Notes: generated from the letters alone by a model not told the origin. A stretch of DNA of 64,000 nucleotides from Croceibacterium mercuriale (GCF_000802385.1 NZ_JTDN01000002.1:186001-250000), one strand, 5' to 3'. Counted from the first letter of the stretch, positions 7,045-16,311 are shown. Made by a program: numbers and translations.

Positions 7045-9006
7045 ATGGATTTCAGGAACAGCGACGAGGCGGCCATGGCTCACGAGAGCGACAGCGATAC
7101 GGCAGTGATGGAAAAGCCGGACACGGCAGCGATGGCCGCGGCCGTGCTTGCGGCGGCGGTGGCAACCCCGCCGGTGGAAGATTCCAAGACCATCAATGCG
7201 CGCCGCTTCGACATTCCCACCGATCCGTCGCGCGATGCGCTGCTGACAGAATTCGGCAAGGATACGCTGACCGACCGCTACCTGCTGCCGGGCGAATCCT
7301 ACCAGGACCTGTTCGCCCGCGTGGCCGACGCCTATGCCGATGACCAGGCGCATGCCCGCCGGCTGTATGACTACATCTCCAAGCTGTGGTTCATGCCGGC
7401 CACGCCCGTCCTGTCCAATGGCGGCACCGGGCGCGGCCTGCCGATCAGCTGCTACCTCAACTCCGTGCCCGACAGCCTGGAAGGCATTGTCAGCACCTGG
7501 AACGAGAACGTCTGGCTGGCATCGCGCGGCGGCGGCATCGGCACCTATTGGGGCAATGTGCGCGGCATCGGGGAGCCGGTCGGCCTGAACGGCAAAACCA
7601 GCGGCATCATTCCCTTCGTTCGTGTGATGGACTCGCTGACGCTGGCGATCAGCCAAGGCAGCCTGCGTCGCGGCTCCGCCGCGTGCTACCTCGATGTCTC
7701 CCACCCGGAGATCGAGGAGTTCCTGGAGATTCGCAAGCCGAGCGGCGACTTCAACCGCAAGGCGCTGAACCTGCATCACGGCGTGCTGCTGACCGATGCC
7801 TTCATGGAAGCAGTCCGGTCCGGCGCCGACTGGGAACTGAAGAGCCCCAAGGACGGCTCCGTCCGCGCCACGGTCCATGCCCGCTCGCTGTTCCAGAAGC
7901 TGGTGGAAACCCGCCTGCAGACTGGCGAGCCCTATATCGTGTTCGCCGATACGGTGAACCGGATGATGCCGCGCCACCATCGCGAACTGGGCCTGAAGGT
8001 CTCGACCTCCAACCTGTGTTCGGAAATTACCCTGCCGACCGGGCGCGACCATCTGGGCAATGACCGCACGGCCGTCTGCTGCCTGTCCTCGCTCAACTTG
8101 GAAACCTGGGACGAGTGGCAGGGCGACAAGACCTTCATCGAGGACGTGATGCGCTTCCTCGACAATGTCCTGCAGGACTACATCGACCGCGCGCCGGAAG
8201 AGATGGCCCGGGCGCGCTACTCCGCCATGCGCGAACGCAGCGTCGGCATGGGCGTGATGGGCTTCCATTCCTTCCTGCAGAAGAAGAACATCGCCTTCGA
8301 AAGCGCGATGGCGAAGGCCTGGAACATGAAGATGTTCCAGCACATCAATGCCAAGGCGAACGAGGCATCGATGTTCCTGGCCAAGGAACGCGGTCCCTGC
8401 CCCGATGCCGAGGATGTCGGCGTGATGGAGCGGTTCAGCTGCAAGATGGCGATTGCGCCGACCGCGTCGATCTCCATCATCTGCGGCGGCACCAGCGCCT
8501 GCATCGAACCGATCCCGGCCAACATCTACACGCACAAGACGCTGTCGGGCAGCTTCGTGGTCAAGAACCCCTATCTGGAGCGGGTGCTGCAGGCCAAGTC
8601 CAAGGACTCGACGGCCGTGTGGAACACGATTCTGGAGAAGAACGGCTCGGTCCAGCACCTCGACTTTCTGACGGTCGAGGAAAAGGCGACCTTCAAGACC
8701 AGCTTCGAGATCGACCAGCGCTGGCTGCTGGAATTCGCCGCCGACCGCACGCCCTTCATCGACCAGGCGCAGAGCCTCAACCTCTACATCCCGGCCGATG
8801 TCGACAAATGGGACCTGATGATGCTGCACTTCCAGGCATGGGAGAAGGGCATCAAGTCGCTCTACTACCTGCGCAGCAAGAGCATGCAGCGCGCCGGTTT
8901 CGCCGGCAGCGGCGGCGTGGAGGCGGACAACACGCCCGACCTCGCCAAGTTCGAACTGGGGGCAGACGGACAGACCGATTACGAGGAATGCCTCGCCTGT
9001 CAGTAA
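7045..9006 (+). CDS. nrdA: ribonucleoside-diphosphate reductase alpha subunit
   Basis: The large catalytic subunit of a class I ribonucleotide reductase, about 653 residues. Active-site elements seen: the redox Cys in LPISCYLNS, the NLCSE segment with thiyl Cys, Asn and Glu, the partner Cys in VCCLSSLN, the radical-transfer Tyr pair in KSLYYLRSKS and a C-terminal CLAC pair for reduction by thioredoxin or glutaredoxin. There is no N-terminal ATP-cone; an Ala-rich, poorly conserved segment of about 45 residues precedes the catalytic domain. Start candidates are ATG 7036, 7045 or 7075, and 7045 is a compromise. No nrdB follows: rnpB begins 48 bases after the stop. Confidence 0.93.
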   Translation: MDFRNSDEAAMAHESDSDTAVMEKPDTAAMAAAVLAAAVATPPVEDSKTINARRFDIPTDPSRDALLTEFGKDTLTDRYLLPGESYQDLFARVADAYADDQAHARRLYDYISKLWFMPATPVLSNGGTGRGLPISCYLNSVPDSLEGIVSTWNENVWLASRGGGIGTYWGNVRGIGEPVGLNGKTSGIIPFVRVMDSLTLAISQGSLRRGSAACYLDVSHPEIEEFLEIRKPSGDFNRKALNLHHGVLLTDAFMEAVRSGADWELKSPKDGSVRATVHARSLFQKLVETRLQTGEPYIVFADTVNRMMPRHHRELGLKVSTSNLCSEITLPTGRDHLGNDRTAVCCLSSLNLETWDEWQGDKTFIEDVMRFLDNVLQDYIDRAPEEMARARYSAMRERSVGMGVMGFHSFLQKKNIAFESAMAKAWNMKMFQHINAKANEASMFLAKERGPCPDAEDVGVMERFSCKMAIAPTASISIICGGTSACIEPIPANIYTHKTLSGSFVVKNPYLERVLQAKSKDSTAVWNTILEKNGSVQHLDFLTVEEKATFKTSFEIDQRWLLEFAADRTPFIDQAQSLNLYIPADVDKWDLMMLHFQAWEKGIKSLYYLRSKSMQRAGFAGSGGVEADNTPDLAKFELGADGQTDYEECLACQ

Positions 9007-9053
9007 GGCAGTCCGCCCTTGCCCTTTGCGCCCGCACATGCTGAATGCGCGGC

Positions 9054-9456
9054 GCCAGGGGGCTGGGCAGCCGCGGCGCTGATGCGTCGAGGAAAGTCCG
9101 GGCTCCACGAAACAAGGGTGGCGGGTAACGCCCGCCCGCGCCGGGCAACCGGCGTGAGGGACAGTGCCACAGAGAGCAGACCGCCGATGGGGTGACCGCC
9201 TCGTGCGGGCATCAACAGGCAAGGGTGAAAGGGTGCGGCAAGAGCGCACCGGGGTTCCGGCAACGGCGCCCGCGACGGCAAACCCCACCCGGAGCAAGAC
9301 CGAATAGGGGTCTCGCACCTGCTTGCAGGCAGGGGTGTTTCGCCCCGAGAGACCCGGGTTGGTTGCTAGAGCGCGCCGGGCAACCGGCCGCCCAGATGAA
9401 TGGCTGCCCCTCGCGTCTGCGAGGACAGAACCCGGCTTACAGGCCCCCTGGCACCA
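9054..9456 (+). ncRNA. rnpB: RNase P RNA (bacterial type A)
   Basis: The catalytic RNA of ribonuclease P, which matures tRNA 5' ends. Conserved landmarks are GAGGAAAGTCCGGGCTCC near the start, the GCCACAGAG/GCAGACCGCC region, AAGGGTGAAAGGGTGCGG, the GGAGCAAGACC/AATAGGGG region, AGATGAATGGCTGCC, and ACAGAACCCGGCTTACAG near the 3' end. The terminal helix P1 is formed by a perfect 10-base complement between 9054-9063 and 9443-9452, which fixes the ends to within a few bases. It lies only 48 bases after nrdA in the same direction. Confidence 0.97.
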
Positions 9457-9478
9457 CCCTGACCCCGGCAGCCGGCGA

Positions 9479-10243
9479 TCAGTCGATCGCGGCTTCCATG
9501 AAGCGGCGGGTGGTCCCCTCCAGCCGCAAGGCGGTCAGCCGGCCCGTGCGATAAGCGCCGGTATCGATGCCGATACGGTTGGTCCGCTCCTCCGGCGCGT
9601 CGACGATCGTGTGCCCATGCACCACCATCAGCGGATGGGGCTTGCCATGTGACAGGAACGGCTCCCGGATCCAGCGCAGATCCTTCGTCTGCTGCTCCGC
9701 CAAAGGCACCGCCGGATTGATCCCGGCATGAACGAACAGGTAATCGCCAATGGTGACCATGTCCTCCAGGCCTTGCAGCCAGGCGATCACGTCGGCCGGC
9801 ACGGCCTCGCGCACCAGCGCCTGTGCCTCGTCCAGTTCGGCCGCCTGAAACGCGGCCCGGTCCACGCCGAAGCTCAGCGCGCATTCGCGCCCACCATGCC
9901 GCAGCAGCGACCGGAACACCTCCCGGTCGGTCAGGCTCAGCAGGAACATCTCCTCGTGATTGCCGGCCAGGATCCGGACGTCGCCCCCGCCCTGCAGCGC
10001 CCGTGCGCGTGCGATCACCCCGGCACTGTCGGGGCCACGGTCGATCAGGTCGCCCAGCAGCACGATCGTGGTCCGGGCCGGGGCAGACGCGGCATCGTCC
10101 GCCGCGATCTGGGCTAGCAGCGCGTCGAACAGGGACAGTTCGCCGTGGATGTCGCCCACGGCATAGACCCGCTGTCCCGCCGGGATGGCAGGCCGGCCCG
10201 CCTGCGGCGCACGGTTGAGGAGCTGTTTCAGAGAAGCGAACAT
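9479..10243 (-). CDS. PPP-family metallophosphatase (serine/threonine phosphatase-like)
   Basis: A 254-residue cytoplasmic phosphoesterase. All metal-binding motifs of the PPP/ApaH superfamily are present in order: GDIHG (about residue 30), GDLIDRGPDS (about 64), GNHEE (about 95), HAG in the middle and VHGHT near the end, giving a two-metal active site. Substrate could be a phosphoprotein or a dinucleotide polyphosphate; the sequence does not decide. It converges on rnpB and is divergent from the TorF porin gene, with 253 bases between. Confidence 0.92.
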   Translation of the reverse strand: MFASLKQLLNRAPQAGRPAIPAGQRVYAVGDIHGELSLFDALLAQIAADDAASAPARTTIVLLGDLIDRGPDSAGVIARARALQGGGDVRILAGNHEEMFLLSLTDREVFRSLLRHGGRECALSFGVDRAAFQAAELDEAQALVREAVPADVIAWLQGLEDMVTIGDYLFVHAGINPAVPLAEQQTKDLRWIREPFLSHGKPHPLMVVHGHTIVDAPEERTNRIGIDTGAYRTGRLTALRLEGTTRRFMEAAID

Positions 10244-10496
10244 CGTTTGAAAGTTGCGCCTAGCTGATGAGTTATGAACCGCCTGACAACAGGAATGTTG
10301 CGGATTTCACGCCTATGTTGCCGAGGGAACACAGCCCGCGCAGGATTCGCGCGCCCCGCTGCCGTGACTGCTTGTGCAGTGCGGCAAAAATGCGCACGTT
10401 GCGATCACAGCGATGAATACCGCCTCCCGCAAAGGAGAAGGCGGATCGTGCTGCGCAGGTGGAGCCGTTCGATCACACGATCAAAGGGATCCATTG

Positions 10497-11336
10497 ATGT
10501 TCATGTCTCTCCGCGGCCTGGCCGCTTCTACCCTTCTCGCAACGGCGGCCCTGGCCGCTGCGCCGGCCGTCGCGCAGGACGCGATCGATCCGCCCAGCGA
10601 CCTGACCGTTGCCGGTTCCGTCGGGCTCGTGTCCGACTATCGCTTCCGCGGCGTGTCGCAGACGGACGAGGAGATGGCCATCCAGGGCGGCATCACCGTC
10701 AGCCACGCATCGGGCGTCTATGCCGGGACCTGGGCGTCCAACCTGGCGGGCTGGGGCACCTTTGGCGGCGCCAACATGGAACTCGACCTGTTCGGCGGCT
10801 ACGCCATGCCGCTGGGTGACAGCGGTGCGACGCTGGATGTCGGCCTGACCTGGTACATGTATCCGGGCGGCTTCGACGATACCGACTTCGCCGAACCCTA
10901 CGTGAAGCTGTCGGGCGATTACGGCCCGCTCTCCGCGCTGGTGGGCGTGGCCTATGCCCCGGAACAGGGTGCGCTGGCCAATGTCTCGAACCATCCGGAC
11001 AGCGACGGGGAGAGCGAGGACAATCTGTATATCTGGACCGACCTCAGCACCGCCATCCCCAACACCCCGGTGACCGCCAAGGCGCATGCCGGCTATTCCA
11101 ACGGCAATCCCGGCCTGGGCCCGAACGGCACCAGCCTGGCGCCGACCGGCGAGTATTTCGACTGGCTGATCGGCCTGAACGCCGCCGTCGGCCCGCTTAC
11201 GCTGGGCGTGGCGTACACCGACACCAACCTGCAATACGAAGATTACGAGTATCTGCTGCCCAACTTCTCGAGCACCAAGGACGGCTCGAACATCGCCGGC
11301 GCACAAGTCGTGTTCACGCTGTCCGCCGGGTTCTGA
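10497..11336 (+). CDS. TorF family putative porin
   Basis: A 279-residue outer-membrane beta-barrel protein of the TorF/TIGR02001 family. It has a Sec signal peptide (residues 1-23, ending AVAQ), the diagnostic segment SDYRFRGVSQT soon after, alternating aromatic strands, and a C-terminal Phe (LSAGF) as used for barrel assembly. The open frame extends upstream, but the ATG at 10497 directly precedes the signal peptide. The substrate is not known for the family. A strong terminator follows the stop at 11363-11392. Confidence 0.92.
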   Translation: MFMSLRGLAASTLLATAALAAAPAVAQDAIDPPSDLTVAGSVGLVSDYRFRGVSQTDEEMAIQGGITVSHASGVYAGTWASNLAGWGTFGGANMELDLFGGYAMPLGDSGATLDVGLTWYMYPGGFDDTDFAEPYVKLSGDYGPLSALVGVAYAPEQGALANVSNHPDSDGESEDNLYIWTDLSTAIPNTPVTAKAHAGYSNGNPGLGPNGTSLAPTGEYFDWLIGLNAAVGPLTLGVAYTDTNLQYEDYEYLLPNFSSTKDGSNIAGAQVVFTLSAGF

Positions 11337-11362
11337 CCGGACGGACGGACTGACAGGGGGGA

Positions 11363-11392
11363 GGCCCGCACCGGCGACGGTGCGGGCCTTTT
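11363..11392 (+). terminator. rho-independent terminator after the TorF gene
   Basis: A perfect 10-base stem GGCCCGCACC/GGTGCGGGCC (11363-11372, 11379-11388) with a 6-base loop, followed by TTTT. It lies 27 bases after the stop codon. Confidence 0.92.
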
Positions 11393-11459
11393 CGCATTGC
11401 GCAGGGCGCAGCCCTCCCTATCTGCTGAGCCGATCCATCGCCACGAGGAGCTGCAAGCC

Positions 11460-11900
11460 TTGGCCCGTTACCTGCACACCATGATCCGCGTCACAGATCC
11501 TGATGCGACCATCGCCTTCTTTCAGCTGCTGGGACTGGAAGAGGTCAAGCGCACCGAAAGCGAGCAGGGCCGGTTCACGCTGATCTTCCTGGCCGCCCCC
11601 GGGCAGGCCGGTGTGGCCGAGGTCGAACTGACCTACAACTGGCCGCCGGTGGACGGCAGCCCGGCGGAACGCTACACCGGTGGCCGCAATTTCGGCCACC
11701 TCGCCTACCGCGTGGCGAATGTCTACGAGACCTGCCAGACGCTGGCCGACGCCGGCGTCACGATCAACCGACCGCCACGCGATGGCAACATGGCGTTCGT
11801 CCGCACGCCGGACGGCATCTCCATCGAGATCCTGCAGGAAGGACCGCCGCTCGCCCCGGCCGAACCATGGGCCAGCATGCCCAATACCGGCGAATGGTGA
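11460..11900 (+). CDS. glyoxalase I-type (VOC superfamily) protein
   Basis: A 146-residue lactoylglutathione lyase-like protein that would isomerise the methylglyoxal-glutathione adduct. The family start (M)ARYLHTMIRV is seen only if translation begins at the TTG at 11460, which has GAGGAG upstream; the in-frame ATG at 11397 would add an unrelated leader. Metal-site positions are the His of YLHTM, the Glu of EVELTYNW, the His of NFGHLAY and the Glu of SIEILQEG. It lies 50 bases before der and may share its transcript. Confidence 0.88.
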   Translation: MARYLHTMIRVTDPDATIAFFQLLGLEEVKRTESEQGRFTLIFLAAPGQAGVAEVELTYNWPPVDGSPAERYTGGRNFGHLAYRVANVYETCQTLADAGVTINRPPRDGNMAFVRTPDGISIEILQEGPPLAPAEPWASMPNTGEW

Positions 11901-11950
11901 CAGCCGCCTTTCCCTTGCCAAGCGGCCGGTGACGCTCCACCTGCGGCACT

Positions 11951-13330
11951 ATGTCCAAAGTCCTGCCGCAAGTGGTGATCATCGGCCGACCCAACGTCGG
12001 CAAGTCGACCCTGTTCAACCGCCTGGTCGGCCGCAAGCTGGCGCTGGTCGACGACCAGCCCGGCGTCACGCGCGACCGGCGGATCGGCGACGTGTCGCTG
12101 GCGCGGATGAGGTTCCAGATCATCGACACCGCCGGGTGGGAGGACGAGGACGAGGCCACCCTGCCCGGCCGCATGCGCAACCAGACCGAGGCGAGCCTGG
12201 TCGGCGCGCAGGGCGCCCTGTTCGTGATCGATTCGCGCGCCGGCCTGACCCCGCTGGACGAGGAGATCGGCCGCTGGCTGCGGGCGCAGAAGGTGCCGGT
12301 GGTGCTGGTCGTCAACAAGGTCGAAGGCCGTTCCGGGCAGGACGGCATCATCGAAAGCTATTCGCTCGGCCTGGGTGAGCCGGTCGCCATCTCGGCCGAA
12401 CATGGCGAGGGCATGGCCGACCTGTTCGAGGCGCTGCAGCCGATCGTCGAAGGCTGGGACGCGCCCGACATGGCGGAGCCGGCGGAGGATGCGGACCCCG
12501 CCGCGCCGCTGCAGCTCGCCATCGTCGGCCGCCCGAATGCCGGCAAGAGCACGCTGATCAATCGCCTGCTGGGCGAGGACCGGCTGCTGACCGGGCCGGA
12601 AGCCGGAATCACCCGCGATTCCATTGCGGTCGACTGGCAATGGCAGGACCGCACCGCCGGCCTGACCCGTGCGGTCAAGCTGATCGACACCGCCGGCATG
12701 CGCAAGAAGGCCAAGGTGGACGACAAGCTGGAGAAGCTCAGCGTCGCCGATGCCCGCCGCGCGGTCGATTTCGCGGAAGTCGTCGTCCTGCTGCTCGACG
12801 CGACCCGCGGGCTGGAGGTGCAGGACCTGAAGATCGCCAGCATGGTGATCGACGAAGGGCGCGCGTTAATCATCGCCATCAACAAGTGGGACGTGGCGGA
12901 GGATGCCAGCGGGCTGTTCAACGGCATCCGCGAAGCGCTGGAGGAGGGGCTGGCGCAGCTGCGCGGCGTGCCGCTGGTGGCGGTGTCCGCCCTTACCGGC
13001 AAAGGCACGGACCAGCTGATGGCCGCCGCCTTCAAGGTGCGGGAGGACTGGAGCCGGCGCGTGTCCACCGCGCTGCTGAACCGCTGGTTCGACGATGCGA
13101 TGGAGGCCAATCCGCCTCCGGCGCCGGGCGGCAAGCGGATCAAGCTGCGCTACATCACGCAGGTCGGCACCCGCCCGCCCCGCTTCGTGATCTTCGGCAC
13201 CCGGCTCAGCGAACTGCCCACCAGCTACGAACGGTATCTGGTGAACGGCATCCGCCGCGAACTCGGGTTCGGCGCGGTGCCGGTCCGCCTGTCGCTGCGC
13301 AGCCCGAAGAACCCGTTCGCGAACGACTAG
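11951..13330 (+). CDS. der: ribosome biogenesis GTPase Der (EngA)
   Basis: A 459-residue double-GTPase needed for 50S ribosome maturation. The first G domain has GRPNVGKST at residues 12-20, DTAGWE and NKVEG. The second has GRPNAGKST near residue 195, DTAGMRKKAK and NKWD. A C-terminal KH-like domain follows. Both G domains look intact. It is probably transcribed with the glyoxalase gene and converges on the Tat oxidoreductase gene, 35 bases apart, with no obvious terminator hairpin between. Confidence 0.97.
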   Translation: MSKVLPQVVIIGRPNVGKSTLFNRLVGRKLALVDDQPGVTRDRRIGDVSLARMRFQIIDTAGWEDEDEATLPGRMRNQTEASLVGAQGALFVIDSRAGLTPLDEEIGRWLRAQKVPVVLVVNKVEGRSGQDGIIESYSLGLGEPVAISAEHGEGMADLFEALQPIVEGWDAPDMAEPAEDADPAAPLQLAIVGRPNAGKSTLINRLLGEDRLLTGPEAGITRDSIAVDWQWQDRTAGLTRAVKLIDTAGMRKKAKVDDKLEKLSVADARRAVDFAEVVVLLLDATRGLEVQDLKIASMVIDEGRALIIAINKWDVAEDASGLFNGIREALEEGLAQLRGVPLVAVSALTGKGTDQLMAAAFKVREDWSRRVSTALLNRWFDDAMEANPPPAPGGKRIKLRYITQVGTRPPRFVIFGTRLSELPTSYERYLVNGIRRELGFGAVPVRLSLRSPKNPFAND

Positions 13331-13365
13331 CTGCAGACATCAGCTTCCGCAGCCGGGCAGCAGAG

Positions 13366-14580
13366 TCAGGCCGGACGCATCGTGCCGTCCGGCGCCAGCT
13401 CGATCCAGCTGCCCCGCTCGGCGGCCGACCGGTACAGCGCCTCGATGATGCGGACGTCGCGCAGGCCCATCTCGCCCGGCGTCGCCACCTCACCGCCTTC
13501 GGTGATGATCTGGCTGAAATGATCGATCTCGCCCGTGAACTGCTCCGCGCTGGTCCGTTCGCCTGTCAGTATCTCGCGGCTTTCCTTCGCATTGGTCACC
13601 GTCAGCGTGTTGCCGCTGTAGGCCGTGGCCGGATCCAGCACGGCGACCGCCTTGTCACCCCAGAGATCGATCCGCTTCTTGTCCGCATCATAGCCTGAAG
13701 AGATCGTCGCACGTCGGCCGGACGGAAACTCCAGCTGCGCGGTCATGATGTTCTCCACCTCGGCAAAGCGCGGGTCGCCCGGTGGAGAGAAGATGGTGGC
13801 GGACACGCGGGCAGGTTCCTCGCCCAGCAGCCAGATCAGCCCGTTCAGCGAATAGATGCCGATGTCCACCAGCGACCCGCCGCCTGCAATCGCCGCCTGC
13901 GCGCGCCACTGGTCGCGTGGGCGGGACGGGTCGAGCGGGCGGTGATGGTCGGACGTGGCGAACCACACCTGGCCGAGTTCGCCCGCATCCAGCATCTCCT
14001 TGGCGCGCACATTGTGCGGCTCCCAATGCGCGCGATACGCGACCATCAGCCGGCGATCCGCCGCGCGTGCGGCATCGATCATGCGCTGGCACTCCGCCGG
14101 GCTGTTGGCCATCGGCTTCTCGACCATCACATGCTTGCCCGCCTCCAGCGCGCGCACCGTCAGGTCGGCATGGGTGGAATTGGGGGTGACGACATAGACG
14201 ACGGCGACGTCATCGTTGCGTCCGATCCGCGCCATGGCGGCATAATCGTAGATGGCATCCCGGCCGATGCCGTACCGCTCTGCCACACCCCGCGCCTTAT
14301 CGGCATTGCCCGATACCAGCGCCACGGCGCGGGAACGGCGCGCACGCCCCAGTGCCGGCATGACGTATTGCTGCGCATAATGGCCCAGCCCGACCACCGC
14401 CCAGCCCAGCTGCTGCGCCTGCGGCAGCGGCGGCTCCAGTTCCAGCTGCGGCTCCGGCCGGCCGGTGGCGGTTGCGGGGATCGCCTGCGCGGCGGCCTGT
14501 CCGGCCAGCATCGCACCCCCCAGGCCAGTGGCCGCGGTGCCGATGAAGGACCGGCGGGAAACGGCGGGAATATCGGTCAT
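13366..14580 (-). CDS. Tat-exported Gfo/Idh/MocA family oxidoreductase
   Basis: A 404-residue periplasmic NAD(P)-dependent oxidoreductase. The N-terminus carries a twin-arginine signal (SRRSFIGTA) followed by a hydrophobic stretch ending AAAQA. The nucleotide-binding motif VVGLGHYA comes at about residue 62 and the family Lys in VEKPMANS at about 160. The layout resembles glucose-fructose oxidoreductase of Zymomonas, another Tat-exported member, but the substrate cannot be told. The frame is open to 14871; the ATG at 14580 gives the intact Tat signal. Confidence 0.9.
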   Translation of the reverse strand: MTDIPAVSRRSFIGTAATGLGGAMLAGQAAAQAIPATATGRPEPQLELEPPLPQAQQLGWAVVGLGHYAQQYVMPALGRARRSRAVALVSGNADKARGVAERYGIGRDAIYDYAAMARIGRNDDVAVVYVVTPNSTHADLTVRALEAGKHVMVEKPMANSPAECQRMIDAARAADRRLMVAYRAHWEPHNVRAKEMLDAGELGQVWFATSDHHRPLDPSRPRDQWRAQAAIAGGGSLVDIGIYSLNGLIWLLGEEPARVSATIFSPPGDPRFAEVENIMTAQLEFPSGRRATISSGYDADKKRIDLWGDKAVAVLDPATAYSGNTLTVTNAKESREILTGERTSAEQFTGEIDHFSQIITEGGEVATPGEMGLRDVRIIEALYRSAAERGSWIELAPDGTMRPA

Positions 14581-14687
14581 CGGCTCTCCTCGCGACCCGC
14601 CTGCCGGGCACACGGTGTCAACGAGAGAGCGCGGGTCGGTTTCCGGCCGGGTGCGGGGCGCGCACGATGCACCGCCCCGCAAAGTGA

Positions 14688-15191
14688 TCAATGATCGCCG
14701 GAATTGGTCACCATCTCGGGCGCCGGCCGGCTGTTGAGCTGCACATAATTGTGCAGGCCCATCCGCTCGATCATGTCGAACTGGGTCTCCAGAAAATCGA
14801 CATGCTCTTCCTCGCTTTCCAGAATGCGCTTGAACAACTCGCGGCTGCCGTAGTCGCGCACCTTCTCGCAATGCTCGATCGCCTCGCGCAGCAGGGGAAT
14901 GGCTTCTTCCTCCAGCGCCAGGTCGGCACGCAGGATCTCTTCCACGGTCTCGCCGACCTTCAGCCGATGCAACTGCTGGAAGTTGGGCAGCCCGTCCAGG
15001 AACAGGATCCGCTCCGACAGCCAGTCGGCATGCTTCATCTCGTCGATGCTCTCGTGCCGCTCATGCTCGGCCAGACGCTGCACGCCCCAGTGGTTCAGCA
15101 CGCGATAGTGCAGCCAGTACTGGTTGATGGCGGTGAGTTCGTTGGTGAGTGCCTTGTTGAGGTACTCGATGACGATGGCGTCACCCTTCAT
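14688..15191 (-). CDS. bfr: bacterioferritin
   Basis: A 167-residue iron-storage protein that forms a 24-mer cage with haem. Ferroxidase ligands fit ELTAINQYW (Glu), DEMKHAD (Glu, His), ALEEEAIPLL (Glu) and ESEEEHVDFLE (Glu, His). The haem-binding Met lies in DEMKHAD. AGGAG is 8 bases before the ATG. bfd lies upstream on the same strand, with a Fur-box-like sequence in the gap, so bfr may have its own iron-controlled promoter. Confidence 0.97.
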   Translation of the reverse strand: MKGDAIVIEYLNKALTNELTAINQYWLHYRVLNHWGVQRLAEHERHESIDEMKHADWLSERILFLDGLPNFQQLHRLKVGETVEEILRADLALEEEAIPLLREAIEHCEKVRDYGSRELFKRILESEEEHVDFLETQFDMIERMGLHNYVQLNSRPAPEMVTNSGDH

Positions 15192-15286
15192 GTCGCGGCT
15201 CCTGCGGAATCAGAGCGCAACAGATGGATCGATGCCGCATCGGAGGCAACCCTGTTGATCGAAAAAACCGAATTAAATCCGATGTT

Positions 15287-15301
15287 TGAGAGTGATTGTC
15301 A
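15287..15301 (-). promoter_or_regulatory. Fur-box-like operator between bfd and bfr
   Basis: On the minus strand TGACAATCACTCTCA matches the 7-1-7 Fur consensus TGATAAT-N-ATTATCA at 12 of 14 positions. It contains most of a 13-base perfect dyad AGTGA-TTG-TCACT (15291-15303). It lies about 95 bases upstream of bfr and just after the bfd stop codon. Confidence 0.5.
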
Positions 15302-15309
15302 CTTACTGG

Positions 15310-15501
15310 CTAGGCAGCGATCTTGCGGCTCATGCACGCAGACCGGTAATCGCCCAGCAAATCCTCCGCATCATCAAGGCATTGGCCGCATTGCGGGCGC
15401 TTCCCCAACCGCTCGTACACGCCGGCGGCATCGCAGCCGGCGCCAAGCGCAGCGGTCCTGAACTCGGTCTCTCGGATGGCATTGCAGATGCAGATATACA
15501 T
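15310..15501 (-). CDS. bfd: bacterioferritin-associated ferredoxin
   Basis: A 63-residue [2Fe-2S] protein that in characterised systems docks on bacterioferritin and reduces the stored iron for release. The four cluster cysteines are seen as CIC near residue 4 and CGQC near residue 38, the BFD-like spacing. It is upstream of bfr on the same strand with a 118-base gap. A further Cys lies near the C-terminus (SACMSRK). The ribosome binding site is weak. Confidence 0.94.
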   Translation of the reverse strand: MYICICNAIRETEFRTAALGAGCDAAGVYERLGKRPQCGQCLDDAEDLLGDYRSACMSRKIAA

Positions 15502-15651
15502 GGAAGCTCACGATTCCGTCTGATGTGCATAGGCTAATGAGAGCATATCGCAGTAGCAACCCTTTTCTGCGAAACGCTTGCAAGTTTGCACGGGTCTGAT
15601 GCGGATCCGGGGTTTACCGCACCTTCACTCCCAGCTGCGAACACGGGCGAC

Positions 15652-16308
15652 ATGCCCCTGCCCCGCCTGCCATTTCTCCCTGTCCTGCTCGCGGCCGCCC
15701 TGCCGGGCGCCTGCACCGGACCGCGCCACCATCACGTCGCGGCGCCGGCTGTCGTGCTGCCCGAACCGGCGTCCTCGGCAATGCGCGCACGGGCACAGCT
15801 TGGTGCCGGGCACTTCGCCGCCGCCGCCGATGGCTTCGCGGCGGCACGGGCACTGGGTGATGACGCGCCGGCCACGCTGCTCGGCCACGCACTGGCCCTG
15901 GCCGGCAGCTGGCGGCACGAGGAAGCGGCGCAGTTGCTGCTGGCGGACGGGGCAGCGCTGCCGGCGAGCGATCGTGGACTGGCGCTGGCCCTGGCCGGGG
16001 AGACAGGGGTTGCAATCCGCCTGCTGCTGCTGGCGGTAGAGGAACAGCCAGGCAGCGCCGTGCTTCGGCAGAACCTCGCCTTTGCCTTCGCCATGGCGGG
16101 TCGCTGGGGCGAGGCACGGGCGCTGGCGGCGATCGACGTGCCGCCCGGCCACCTGCCCGCCCGGATGGAGAAATGGGCACGCGCTGCCAGCGCCGGTCCC
16201 ACGCCGGAGCGGGTGGCGTTGATGCTCGACATCGCGCCGCCAGCTGCCCCGCAACCGCGGCATGCCTTGGCATGGCGCCGGCCACACTGGGCCGGCGCGC
16301 GCTGGTAA
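15652..16308 (+). CDS. TPR-like protein with signal sequence (putative lipoprotein)
   Basis: A 218-residue protein with an N-terminal hydrophobic signal ending LPGAC, similar to a lipobox though Pro at -3 is unusual, so lipid attachment is uncertain. The rest is Ala/Leu-rich helical repeats of TPR type. It resembles small tetratricopeptide proteins of pilus-assembly (TadD-like) clusters, but no pilus genes are near. The ATG at 15652 is preferred to the longer frame at 15586. It converges on pyrX with 3 bases between stop codons. Confidence 0.7.
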   Translation: MPLPRLPFLPVLLAAALPGACTGPRHHHVAAPAVVLPEPASSAMRARAQLGAGHFAAAADGFAAARALGDDAPATLLGHALALAGSWRHEEAAQLLLADGAALPASDRGLALALAGETGVAIRLLLLAVEEQPGSAVLRQNLAFAFAMAGRWGEARALAAIDVPPGHLPARMEKWARAASAGPTPERVALMLDIAPPAAPQPRHALAWRRPHWAGARW

Positions 16309-16311
16309 GGC

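Noticed and set aside
6874-9318. An 814-codon open frame on the minus strand across nrdA and rnpB
   Set aside because: It is antisense to nrdA and crosses the conserved RNase P RNA. High GC in third codon positions keeps such antisense frames open, and the translation has no recognisable domain.
10244-10496. Gap between the phosphatase and TorF genes examined for an RNA gene or small ORF
   Set aside because: Only short, non-conserved hairpins and no convincing start with ribosome binding site other than that of the TorF gene.
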